Source of the DNA: Antedon mediterranea
Lineage: Eukaryota > Echinodermata > Crinoidea > Comatulida > Antedonidae
NCBI RefSeq assembly: GCF_964355755.1
Contig: NC_092680.1
Coordinates: 15,229,001 to 15,293,000, forward strand
Direction: 5' to 3'
Length of the DNA stretch: 64,000 bases
In this document: one piece after another, positions 1 through 13,000 of the stretch
How positions within the stretch are numbered: position 1 is the first letter of the stretch
Layout of the letters: each line of letters starts with the position of its first letter
Position numbers and translations under genes: made by a program
The notes under the pieces: generated by a model
What the model saw: only the letters and a program-made list of their open reading frames with translations
What the model was told of the DNA's origin: nothing
Databases searched by the model: none

Positions 1-3000
1 TTCCTTATGACCATTTACACACACACACCACTCAGGATAGATACAGACTGTAGGTGGACAAGCTATGCGGTTTTCTGCTTACTGTTACAACTCGTCTGTG
101 TAAATTGGCCTTAAGAGGTTCTTGTCTATTTACAGATCATAACCTTCTGATTGTCTAAAATACAGTATTCATGTTACTACAACCTATAAGAACGATTGTT
201 TTTGCTATTTTAACTTGAAAAAAACACACAACAAATGTTTTTTCTACACTTTTATTTCTTCACTTCCTCTCGCTATATTTGGTATCTGATCTTTTCATAC
301 ACACATCATTTTGAACCATATTAATTGTTCACTTTCTACATAAACACATCCGGTCTAACACCTGACCAGTGCAGTTATAAGTTGATAATTTTCAGTTCTC
401 AAAAACCAAGACAGACTTCATAAATGTGTAACAATACAGAATTCACTACTACTTACTCACTATCAAGATTGTCTAGTGGAAAAGGGGGTACAGAGGAAAA
501 AACATTTTTTACCTATCTTGCTCAAAATCCTGTCATTGAAGAAATGTAACATAGGATATACGCAATAAAGAGTAGTATTAATATAATGTAGTACGCGGTA
601 TATTTTCCCATGGTGCAGTCCACGTTTTACTGAGTCTGTATATTCACACGGTTAAAATAAACATTGCTTATCTTTTCAAAATTAATAATTAGCAGGATAA
701 AACTAAATCTATAAAACCATATGTCAATTACAAGAGAACTTTGAAATATGGTTTGTTATATTTTATGTAAGCCTTTGAAATGAAATTATTAAAAATTCCA
801 TACACCAGATGGGGACAAAATGCTACACAATCCAATTCCAAATTGTACAAGCATTCTCATGTATTTGGTACATTTCATGACTGTTTGGGAACTATTTCTT
901 ACCAAGTAGACTTTCCCCAATCATGAATTTGAATCATTCATGAAATTTTTTTAACCAATATTGATGCTGTAACACTCTTATTAGGAACGACCTCCGCAAA
1001 GGATGACGGAATTCTAAATTGTAATTCTAAACAGGTAATTGCACATTCCCACGAATTTGTATCCCTCTTTTCATGGAATGGTCAAATCAATTGGCAAATA
1101 TTTCAATATTAAACTAAATATCGTAAATGGGCAAACACAGGAATTACATATGATGTTGAACTAAATGATTTTATAATGAAATATAGTATAAAAACAGTAC
1201 TGAAAACAACTAAATAAATGATCATACAGTCACTATTAAATCTAAACAGAATATAAAATAGCAAATCAATTCTGATATTTAAAGAATACAACAATTATTA
1301 TATTGAATTCAATTTAAATAATAAAAAAAAAGATTATTGTATACAAAATTGTATTGTATTAATTAATTAATTGGGTAATGTTGTTTTCATTATTTACAAC
1401 ATATTTATACAAGTTTATTAATAATATATGGAGTCAAAATTACTATAAATTAACCATTTTGAAATAATTAATACCATCATTAAGTTATACCCAACATATA
1501 ACATAGGCCTACATCTAATATTGTAAGTTCAAATATCAATGAACAGAATCTAAAAAGGATTGAATTTTATATTACCCATTGTTGTTTCACAAGAATGACC
1601 CTCTTAGTGTCTGCAATTGAGGAATTCTACTGCAGCACACCCTTTTTAGCCTACTAGTACTAATTGTACTTGGGTTTAATGAAACAGTATGTACCTTTGA
1701 TTTCTTTCCTAGATTTTTATGCTAAATTATTTAATTTTCTATAGTATTTTATTATCAAAATGACCAAATTCTCTGACTATCCATGCAAGTAAAGGTCTTT
1801 TAAACTATACTGGGAATAAGTCTTAAAAAATGAAAATAGTAACACTGTTTTAAATAATTAAATATGCATATAAAATATAACTGATAACATGAACATTAGT
1901 TGATAAAGTATAACCAATCCAGTTTGTCATAACCCTTGTATCATTACCCACAAAGTTAAACCCGTTTCACATGGCCTAGAAAATGTGATTTTACACACAC
2001 CAGGGGCGCACACATACATGTGTTTTGAACACCCTGCTGTATGGTAACACCCCATGTGGGTTGAAAACCAGAGTTTTGTTAGTCGATACGAAAGAGCCAT
2101 CAGATTGTAATTTGTAGCACCTACAACCACAATTCAATTCAATAGATCATGCACATGTGTACAAAGCAACCAGAGTTGTGATAACTTCAACAATTAACCT
2201 CAATTTCTCCACAATTATGCCGATTGGTAGTAACATGTAGTATGAAAATGATTACGAGATTGGAAAATGTCTCAGTCAATCCAGATGATATTAATCATAT
2301 AGATATCATAAACCACTAGAAACATAGGATCAAAATGTGTGTCAACATGGCAAGGAACCATCAAATATGTCTGCATCAATCGGCCAATCACATACCAGTT
2401 TTGAACCGTTTTTATTCTATAAAAGATTCTCAAAAATATGTAAACATTTATATTTTTGAAGACTTATGAACAAGAAATTATTATATTGCCATTAAACAAT
2501 AGTTAATTTTAATTTAAAACATTTCACGATTGATGTGGTTCTTAGAAAATGTATATAATTATTATCTTTATGTTTTGACCAGATATGATGGCCATGTTTT
2601 AGTTTCGTTCTCCTAATCACCTTAACTCAATCACCTTCTAGTGGTTTATAATACCTGTTTGGTTCTAATTTTTTTTATTGTGTACTGCAATGAATGAAAT
2701 TAAACAAGGCTGATTAGTTGCACAATTCAATGACTTAGCAAAATACTTTCTCTTAAAATTATTCACAATGACAACATCACGTCAAGTAATTACAAATTGT
2801 TTTTAAACTGTGTTTACTCTACGAAGAAAATTTCAAATTTAAAATACTGATATTTTTATACACACCAAACAATGTTGAAATCACATGATTATTACATACC
2901 TTATTAACAAATCAAAATTACTATCATTGGTATTGCTTGAAATGTTAAAAGGTGAAAGGTCAATAGGTTAAACTTAGTGCAGGTTCTGTGTGCTTTCTAC

Positions 3001-3992
3001 TCATATGGTTTTATAACTATGCATAGAAAAGTGTGGATACAAGCAAAAATTTGAGAATCATTAGTGTTAAGCAGAATACAAGAGCCTGTTAACATGCAAA
3101 CTATAGGCAATCAGACTCCTAACATGATTTCATAAATATAATACGCAGTCTGTAGCGATAATTACCAATTTACACAATTGCTTTGACTACTGTAGCTGAT
3201 ACACTATATGGACATCAGGAATGGGTTTGACATAGAGGCTAAAAGTTAAAAAGTGTTCACCCAGGCTATACAATGTTTTCACTAGATAAGTTCTACAAAC
3301 ATATCACCTTTTTCCAGTGGACATGGACCTAACTAGCCTAACAGGACCAAAGACAACAAACAATTCACAGGCATGTATTAGCATCGCTTTCTTCCAGAAG
3401 ACATGGACATACATGGCCTAATACGGCCCAACTCTTTACAGGCCTGTTCTAGCATGATCATTTGCATTAGTCAACTTTATACACTTTTCAGAAGTCCATT
3501 GCATTTCAATTTCTTATCAACTGGAACCCAATCCCATTGGTATTGACACATGACAGTGGTGTACAAAAGGTCACCAATAAATAATTGATATTGCAACCAC
3601 TACTTGTTATTTTTAATCTTTATTTCTAGAAAAAACCTGTTGGCACTTACACATGTGAACTGTCCCCCCATGGTGAAACAAAACTATAGTACAACATACT
3701 GTTATTGTCTTTTCCCTTGTCCTGATGGAAAACAGATGATAGAACAAATAATCAAATAACACACACTATTTGTAAACAAACACTATGCTGTTTGAATGGA
3801 TATGGATATTCAAATTTAAAATTAAAGCTGTTTAAATATGATTACTAGACATTATTATTTCGTTAAATAAAACATGAAGCACCAAAGATAAATGGTAAAG
3901 CTTTCTGGTAGTATAGTAGTGGTACACGTATTTTACATAATTCTACTGACATGCATTACATTTTGAGCCTTACTACATTTTTAAAGTGTTAA
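1..3992. other. No gene recognised (distal to RASA1 3' end)
   Basis: AT-rich sequence in which I find no exon with a convincing protein match, no long open frame and no RNA gene on either strand. The few open frames are short and low in complexity. Part may be distal 3' UTR or intergenic sequence of the minus-strand RASA1 gene to the right, or of a gene lying outside the window. Small exons of an unfamiliar gene could be missed here. Confidence 0.5.
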
Positions 3993-4343
3993 CTTAAAGA
4001 TGTATTGTCCCTCTGAACAATAATTTTTGTTGTTGAATATGTCATTTTAATGTCACATAATAGTTATTGACTTCGAGCAAAATTTGGATTGAAAAACAAT
4101 TTATTTACCTGAAAAAACTGGAATTTTAAGCAAAAAATGGCCAAATTGGCTGCCAACCAAAGGATTATTCGTTGAATTTAACCATTTATCATGTTATTTA
4201 TTATTATCAAGTGAAACATTATTTTTTTCCGTTTTTTTTTCTACGGAAGTGATTCACTTTATTAAAACTACAAAATAACTTATCCAAATTTGATTTAATT
4301 AATCTTCATTTTTCATGTTTTTGGGGGACAATACATCTTTAAG
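3993..4343. mobile_element. Family E MITE (TTAA-flanked, ends AGATGTATTGTCCC)
   Basis: About 350 bp bounded by inverted ends: TTAAAGATGTATTGTCCC on the left and its complement GGGACAATACATCTTTAA on the right. There is no open frame, so it is non-autonomous. Related copies lie near 14935, 27116, 36454 and 55798. The TTAA at each end fits a piggyBac- or Kolobok-type target duplication, which is an inference. Confidence 0.8.
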
Positions 4344-5006
4344 CATAGAAATAAGTTAAAAATTGTACTACCCGATTGTATGTCTCTCTTGATATTAACA
4401 TTTACAATTTTGTTTTACCAACAATTTTTATATGCTATTGAAAAAATTCTGATCTGATAATTATAGTGATATGCTATAGACTTTTAAAAATATTATTGAA
4501 TCTATCAAAAATGTTATGTTTGTGCTTCCTTGTGTGTGCAAGACATTTTAAAAAGGCAAATCTTTATAAAAATTCCTGGACTTTTGCCAACGAAATATTT
4601 CATTAGATTTTGTTTTGGATCAGGTTGCTTATTACTTATTAATTATTATTAACAATAAAAACATTTTCTCTAATATGAGTATTACGTATTTATTATTTGC
4701 TATTGGTAACCTTTTGTTCTACAGACAGAAACAGATTGACAACAAAAGTTATACTCTGCAGACATCCAAATTGGAAAGATTAAAGTATGCGTGGATGTAC
4801 AGTATGTCTCTCTATGTTGTTTAGGTTTTAAAGTATTACAATAGAAATAAATATATACAAAACTTGATGGTCTTCTCTGATACTTATACAATTCTGTATT
4901 TCATTCAGGACATATTTTATGCTTTTTTTATGGATTCAAAATGATATGTGAGTATCAATAACTTAGTGATATGATTCTGTTTGATGATATTCTTGATTCA
5001 TCTTTA

Positions 5007-5166
5007 AGCCTGGTTCCCACTAGGACGTAGCGCAAGGACATAGACGCAATGCAAGCGAGTTGACCAATCACACACGACTGTTCAAATAATCCATCGCTTG
5101 AGATTGGTCAAATCACTTTGCTTTGCGTTACGTCCTTACGTTGCGTCCTAGTGGGAACCAAGCTTT
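5007..5166. mobile_element. Family A MITE (ends TGGTTCCCACTAG)
   Basis: A 160-bp foldback element. The left end reads GGTTCCCACTAGGACGTA and the right end is its near-complement CGTCCTAGTGGGAACCA. The interior reads CAAGCGATGG-like on both arms, so almost the whole element can fold on itself. Related copies are at 13079, 24679 and 36314. Confidence 0.8.
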
Positions 5167-5262
5167 ACCTGTATATATACAATTATAAATGTAAATATGT
5201 ATATGTTCGTATGATGTAGTATTGGCAGCAATAGAGAAATTGAATTGAATTGAATTGAATAA
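5167..5262 (+). repeat. Retroelement 3' tail ending in (AATTG)n
   Basis: A segment with GTATGATGTAGTA, then GCAGCAATA, then three to four AATTG units. The same arrangement recurs at 15364-15471, and a shorter tail occurs near 8650. A shared 3' segment ending in a short simple repeat is typical of non-LTR retrotransposon or SINE 3' ends. No coding part is present. Confidence 0.5.
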
Positions 5263-5291
5263 CAATGTGAATTCTCTCCATCTTGGAAGCA

Positions 5292-5326
5292 TTTATTTTT
5301 AAAAAGTAAACAAAAATCAGTTTATT
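5292..5326 (-). terminator. Candidate polyadenylation signals for RASA1
   Basis: Two AATAAA hexamers read on the minus strand (plus-strand TTTATT at 5292-5297 and 5321-5326). They lie about 300 bp beyond the RASA1 stop codon. In such AT-rich sequence the hexamer is common by chance, so this is only a plausible site. Confidence 0.3.
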
Positions 5327-5622
5327 TCAATATAACCATTCTAAAAAAATGTTGGTAGTTAAAATTGAATATTGATTGAACAATTAAAAACATATAATAC
5401 ACAAAAGCTGTATTGAATATTACCTTTCAAGAGACATAAATGCAAGCATACAAAAAACAAATATTTTATATAATTTGGTTCAATATATAACCACAAACTT
5501 ATAAGAAAAGAAAAATAAATTAGCACTTAAAATAAAATTGCATCATTCCTACTGAGTTGTTCCTTGGTTGTTTTTTTGTCCACAATATTTTGGTTTCCAT
5601 TTTGGTTATGATTGCACCCTGA

Positions 5623-8600
5623 TCATGACACAGTATTGTACGTTTCTTTGCCAGCCTGCTTAGCTTGCGCTCTCCCCATGTACTGGTTCTTCTTATTTGT
5701 CAGCTGCTCTGTCACTGCTAGTAACTTCTTTAAACTTGGCTAAAAGAGTTAACAGACAGAAAATGTTTAAAATTTTTCGTTTTTTTTAAATTGCTCCAGT
5801 TTTTAAAACAGATATTAGATGATCGAGACCAGAATCAATGAGTTCTTAAAATCATATTTTAAAATAAGTTTATTTTTCTTTTAATTTGGATCCGTTTCTG
5901 CTAAATAACGTTCTTTTAAAATACAGTATTTTAAACCCCGTAGTCTATTGCTAATCAGAGACAGGCCCAACCTCTATTGAAGTTGTGAGTTACAATCATG
6001 GCACCATAAAAAATCAAGATCAAGTAGATGCTTTGACCAAAGCAGTCCTTTGATCTTATGTCTGGCTGTGACAAATACCAACAGTACTGTACTATGTACA
6101 TATTCTCAGTATTTGTTAAGGAGCAGGGACTGATCATGTCGCAGCCACAGATAAACCCTTTGTTCTCCGGAGCTCGGCATTCTGTTAGATTGCCTTCTTT
6201 TTGACCAATAAACAACATACATGGTTGCAATGATCTCTGGCATACTATTACATATATTTTAATTATTTGACCAATGTTTAAGTACTATACCTGTGATTGA
6301 CTTAATTTTTGTAAGTCTTTGATGTGGAATACACAGATCTGGTGAAGAGCAGCTAGCTGACGGGCTAAATCAATGGTGTTGTTATCGGGTGGTGCAGGAC
6401 ATTTCTTTACACTTTGTGCTAACTCGTTTAGAAAATGTACCATACGACCTTTGTTAAGGACTATGAAAGGATTTAATGCTTCCATATAAGGTTCCTGGAA
6501 ATTAATCATTTATTAATTATTAATTAATATTATCTACATTGTGTTAACTTCAATTGTTCGTTATTTTCATGTTTAATTACATAAATGAATAATTCAGCAA
6601 TATGGAGCTTTCGATTTGTAATGACCAACAACCAAACTACATTATGTTAATTCATTGTGCATATTCATTGATATTGGGATGTGATTCCTCCCCACCACGA
6701 CACAGTTGTGATGGTTTTTAGGTCTAGACACATTTTTTTACTTGACCTATTAGTTGTCGGTCAACATAATTTGAAAGCTCCGTAATAATAAGAAAATATT
6801 ACCAATAGTGACTAAAATGATAAGCATTGGAGTAAGGTTGTTTTGTTGCTATCAAGTTCTATATTAGTTGAAATAATAATTTAAGCATTTTAACAACAAC
6901 TTTCTAAACTTACTTTGTAGTTTGCACCAAACTCCACCTGATTGGCCAAGTTTTGTATCGCCTTAGCAACTATTGTTAATGTTCGACTTGCCATTGGTGA
7001 TGGAGCATCTATTGAACCAAAGCAAAAACATGCTTTAAAAAATACTTATATAACTCAACATTGTTAATGGCAAACCTCAACTAAATCTTGAATCAAAATT
7101 GCTATACAACATTCTCATAATGGACCACTCATTTATCAACATTCACTAAGTGAGTGGCCGAGCGGTTAAGACAGTGGAACCGTAATTACGTAGCCATAAC
7201 ACCGGCAAGGGTTCGAGGCTCACTTGCTCCATGGTGCTGGTGGTAGAACGAGTCTTCTCGGATAAGGACTATAAACCGTAGGTCCAGTGTAAACAAAGCT
7301 CATGCGCACTTTAAAGAACCTAGTACATCTTTCGAGACGAGTAGGGGGTTACCCCGGTGTACTAGTCCACACAAACACAGCCACTGTCACACACAGCCAC
7401 TGTGCAAATTGGGACTGAACTATTTTAGAGGTGTTTACCACCTGTTGGTCCAGATCCTTTACTAACTGAGTTAGTGAGAAGTCGAATAAATAAAAAAAAA
7501 ATAAAAAAAATAAATAAATAAAAAATAAACCGCAAAGAATAAAGTATAACTTTTGATTTAATTTATTTCGATACCATTCGAGTTAAAATACAGATAAAAA
7601 GAACAGCAAACGTAATCATGTATGGTACCAGGGATAGCCATCTAAATCCCCAAAAAGGATTTACAACATTAGTCTTGAAAGAAATACAACTGGAAATATG
7701 TTATACTTACCAGAAACAATGTTAAATAATTTTGGATTTAGGATTGCAGGACAAATTAACCTCAGGAAAATAAATCCACTGAAAAATAAAAGAAAATACT
7801 TATTTAGTGTTCCTGATACATGTGAATGAATTGGAATTGTTGCAAGTCATATAGTCTATCTCACCTTACAACCCTAGCATGTACTATTTCATCACTTGGC
7901 CATTTTGATTTGACATCGCGTTGCAAACAACCACACAAATACCTCAATGCTCTGAATAAAAAAAAAAATTAAGGCTGTTGATTTAAAAAAAAAAAAAAAA
8001 AAAAAAAACAGTGTGTATTACTAAAACATTCATAGTTATAAAAAAACTATTTCGAATTATTAAATCAACGTATATAATATGCAATTTTTTAAACTAATGA
8101 TGATGAGATGGTAAAGAAAACAACCCTTAATAAGATTCTTGGCAGAACTGTTCAAGCGTGTCTTGACCTTTGATCTGTATTATTTTCTGTTTGCTTGTTT
8201 TTTGTTTTTTTTTGCTAAAAGGAATAAAATAAAAAATAAAATAAATAAGGAGGTAAGAACATAAGAAATTGATACTTACGGAGGACAGAAGTTTGTTGAT
8301 TTAAAAATTGATTCTGTGATTTCCGTTAAAAACCCTACAAGATGTTCAAGATTCACAGATACATCTGCTCCTTTCTCCAACTTTGCTGGATTCAACTGAA
8401 ATGGATAAAAATGAGAATAAATTTCACCTGAGTATGCTAAACTGTAGTTATAGTAATATATCTGTCTCTTCATTGTCAAAAAGTCTGCTAGAAAAATGAA
8501 ATTATTTAGTGTATTATGGTATCATCATTTGAATTATTCAGGCTTCATTACAATGTACGGATGATCCTGATATGATTTGATACTGGTCAATATTGCATAC

Positions 8601-10051
8601 TTTTGTCTTTTTTTAATATATACTTTTATTTTGTAATAAAAATAATAAATAAAATTGAATTGAATTACCAAGATAGTCCCATGGTTTAAAATGTTGTTAA
8701 AATTAAGGAATGGTATTATACTATACAAAAATGTTGTATCTGAATTTAGCCTAAGTTAGTGAGGTGGGATTACACAGTATTAAATTATACAGCTTCATTA
8801 TTTATACATTTCTTTTTTTCATGTTTAAAAAAAAAAAATCCTTTAAAGGGCAATTAGTCAACCTTAGCTTAGTGTTTTTCAACATTAAAATGTTGTAAAC
8901 ATCGATTAGAATTCATCTGGATTAGTCAGCATGATCTTGATTTAGTTGCGGTTTTAGTTTAAAGCATTTATACAGGTTATAATAAAGTTTAAGACTAAAG
9001 TAGGTTTTAGGAAAATGGTCATAAAGTCTTTTAATTTTTGTATGTATTTGTGTAAAGCAAATTCATTATTGATGCTTTCTTACCTCACAGGACTGTTTGG
9101 CATCCATAATTTTCTTAACAACTTCTCTCAAAGCTCTGTGAATAAACGATTGGGCAGATGTTCGCATATACCTGTCCATTAATGTTGTCGCTAGTGTGTT
9201 GGCCCGAAACAGGGTTGTCTGGCCCTCTGAAAATACAAAAATAATACATGGCACAACATTATAGTAACATTACAATATAATGAAAAAGGATTTTAATATA
9301 TACATATCATTATGTATAAGAAATCTATTCAAAGAAGGCTTCATTGGCAAAATTCATTCTTGAGATAAAATGTCACTACTTGTCATCAAATTTAAATTTC
9401 ATCATGTAGTCGTCCAACTTTACAAGTTTTTCTTTTTATTTGATTGTAGAGACAGCAATTTGTATAAAAAAAATGGCCACTATTTTCATACAATAGTGCT
9501 GTATCTTCGTAAGAATATAATACAAAACACAATTTGAAACCCAATTTTCTGCAGTTTCTCCACTTTTTAAAATGTTATTCTCGATCAAATTCAATTTAAT
9601 TTTCACTAGTAAATACAATAGATATTTGATCTCATCTCCCCTAAAGCCCTGTCAAACTTTTTTGACAAAAAAAGTGTGATGTGTCCAAATGTGGTAGTAA
9701 TATGACATCATCATGTCCATGTATGGGCACATCACATAATTTTGTCACATATAGTTTGATAGTGTGGACAGAGCTGTACTTGCTTAATATGACATCATCT
9801 GACAATATATGACATAATTTTGTCACAAAAAGTTTGATGGTGTGGACAGAGCTTTACAAATACACTTGTTCATAGACAATCAATGAAATACCTTCATGTT
9901 CTATTTCCCTTCTATTTAGTGCTTCTAACAGTCCAATTTCTTGACCCTCTCGTCTAAAGATATCTAAAATTACCCCAGCCAGCTGTGGTCTGTCTTTAAC
10001 ACATGCCTCTTCTAGAGCATATATAATGTGATGATCTTCAGCTAAAATCAG
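5623..10051 (-). CDS. RASA1: RASA1 exons 15-22: catalytic RasGAP domain and C-terminus
   Basis: The catalytic GAP domain. The arginine finger sits in LFRANTLATTLMDRYM (Arg at about residue 677, exon 16; genomic 9084-9226). The structural FLR motif is in FIFLRLICPAILNP (about 789, exon 19; 7711-7778). Exon 20 encodes AKAIQNLANQVEFGA and exon 21 EPYMEALNPFI. The last exon encodes KKLLAVTEQL and ends at a TGA at 5623-5625. All residues needed for catalysis that I can recognise are intact, so an active GAP is expected. Confidence 0.94.
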
Positions 10052-13000
10052 CTATTTGAGAGAAAAGTAAAACTAAATTTAGTTTGCTGTTTTGTACAGT
10101 ATATATACCTCCCATGCTAAATCACCAGATAATATTATTTATAAATTATTTCAGACACACAAAAGCATTTAACATTTAAGTTAACAAGGCCTACAGATAA
10201 AAATGGATTCATTTTAAATATTTATTTGATATAACTTTTACCATAAATTGTTTTAAAAATTACCTCTTTCAGTCCCTTATATTCTTCAAGTGGCATCAGT
10301 AGTTCCTGTACAAACTGAATCTTTGCTCTAATTGAGCCCATCTCTCCTTTGCTCTGCGATGCAACAGATATAAGTGGGTACCAATCGTCCACAGACTGAC
10401 CACTTGGTAACTTCTCAAGCAGAACGGTTGTCCGACACACAGGAATGGCCTTTGCTTTCTTGCTACCATTACATACATCAATAGTAAATGAATCAATGTC
10501 ATCTGGAAAATCACTGAGATAAAAACACATACTTTGTTAGGTACAGTGAAAGACTGAATAAAAATAGTAAACATTTTTATAAAATAAGTCTACTAAAATA
10601 TGTTACATATACCGTATATCATCTGGTATAATTCCACCCGCCTAGAAAACAAAATTGAGCCGACTTTCGGGTGAGACTTTTTCATGAAAAAAATGATTGG
10701 TAAGCATTTTTTGTAAAAACTCATCTGAACTTCCTAGAGAAGGGCCTACATCCAGACAAAAGTCAACACTGGGACTATACCTGGGGATATGGTTGTTTGT
10801 GAAATCAGACATAAAGTAGGGGGTGGGATTAGACCTGAAGTGGGATTATAGCCGAGGATATACGGTATACATATGGTACATGATTATTTTGTGTTTTCTT
10901 GGGAGTGACTAGACTGATTTATGAATCCCTCAGAACATGAATTTTGCATTGAAAACAAAACTTACAATGCCCCCATATGGTAAATAATCACTTACTCATA
11001 AATGAATTCTTCATTCCATATAGGTCTATTGCCCTCTTGTACTTGAGTTCTAGCCACCTTAACATCATTCAGTGATATCACACAGTAGGGGTGTGGAAGT
11101 TGTTTGGCAGGCATTTTATGAGCTTCAAGGACTGTCAATGCAAGGCTCTTCAGCTGCTTTAGACCAGACTTGTTTGCCGGCCTAGCTACTCTAGAACAGT
11201 ACGACCTGATAGCTTGTATCCAAGCCTAGAAAAACAATTTATAATGTACAACATATAATCATTAATAACAAGCAATAAACATCACTTGTACTCTGCATAA
11301 TAGTTGCCTTCATTATGTGAAAATAACGCATACAATCAAATATTGTATTTAACAATAGACTACAACTTGGTATTACTAGATTACAACTAAACACATTAAA
11401 ACTAAGTGCTTTGAAGTGGTGTTATTTTGGCTATGATAAAAATACTCATACTTGGCAGAGTAAAGGCTTTGAACCAGAACCATTGGATTAGTTGAAAATC
11501 ATAACCCCTAGCCATACTGCCATTAAATTATTTATTGTTACATAGTATTATTACATAACTGTATAACTATGTTACTTTTTTTACATACCTGTGTAAGTTC
11601 TGTGGTTTCTGCATTCAAAAAGAAATTAGTTACGTCGTTCATAGCCCGTACAACAATCTGGAAGCAATTAGGGCGCCCAAACAGACTCTCATGTACAGTG
11701 TACACTGAACTGTAGCTCAGATCAATCAAGCCCTTTGGCCGTGTTTTCTAGAAAATGTATGCAAAACAGAATATTTTATATTTTTCTTTTTTATTACAAG
11801 CACATCAAACAGCAAGTAAATTCACAAGTTAATTAAGATTGTATTGTTCAGATTATTAAAATCCTCTGGATGGTATGATGTACATGATGGGTTTCATTGT
11901 TTAAAGTTGATTGGTGGTTTTTTTTTTTTTTACCATATTTAATGAGGGTGATCCATCCAGCAATTGCTGATCATTAGGGATCAGCAGAGGTTCACAAGAC
12001 AAACATATACACAAGATGCTCTACATAAACAAAGTCTTATTACAAGTCTTTGGGAGTGGAGTTGTAATTTTGTCCTTAGTAAAAATCCTGACATGTGACG
12101 GGACTTGAACCCAGGACCCTTGAAGTGGTAGCCAAGCATCATAACCACCAAGCCACAACTCCACTCCAGTGGTTAGGTTGTAAATCATTTAAGCATATAG
12201 GGTACATCATTTGTTTTAACAGTACAGACTCAGACACCCACACAGAGACACTCACACAGCAGACTGTATGAATACAGGCGTGAAATAATACAGTTGAACA
12301 CTGTACATTTATCTGAAATACTATACCTTATCATTCTCAAAGAAGAGTAGATGTTGTTCTTGTGCGTTGAGTATGAAGTAATACTCCTTCCATTTCTTGT
12401 GTTTACTGCCTAAAAAAGAAGATAATCTACAAATTAACAAATAGGTAATGTTATGTGGAGAGGTGTAGCTTAAGCCTTGATTTAAATACACATTAACAAA
12501 TAGGTAATGTTATGTGTGGAGGTGTAGCTAAAGTCTTGATTTAAATACACATTAACAAATAGGTAATGTTATGTGTGGAGGTGTAGCTTGAGTCTTGATT
12601 TAAATACACATTAACAAATAGGTAATGTTATTTGTGGAGGTGTAGCTTTAGCCTTGATTTAAATACACATTAACAAATAGGTAATGTTATTTGTGGAGGT
12701 GTAGCTTTAGCCTTGATTTAAATACACATTAACAAATAGGTAATGTTATGTGTGGAGGTGTAGCTTGCCTTGGAACATTTTCGCCAGTGTAGCGTAGCAA
12801 AAAGCTATACAAAACAACCTTATTGCTACACATTTTGAAAATTGTGTAGCAAAAAATACAATACAAAACTATGTTTCTCGACTTAAAAATCAGTTTGATT
12901 AGCAATATTGCTAAACAAAATTTTTAAATGAAAATTTAAAATACACATTAACAAATAGGTAATGTTATGTGTGGAGGTGTAGCTTAAGTCTTGATTTAAA

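Noticed and set aside
1927-2130. 67-codon open frame, minus strand
   Set aside because: No start context, no domain, no neighbouring exons. Treated as chance.
5955-6230. 91-codon open frame, minus strand, next to a RASA1 exon
   Set aside because: It lies in the intron between the last two RASA1 exons and overlaps dispersed repeat H.
7150-7225. Functional tRNA gene on the plus strand
   Set aside because: Box A and box B are present, but the acceptor stem does not pair cleanly and the same head recurs in several dispersed copies with a shared body and A-rich tail. It is a SINE.
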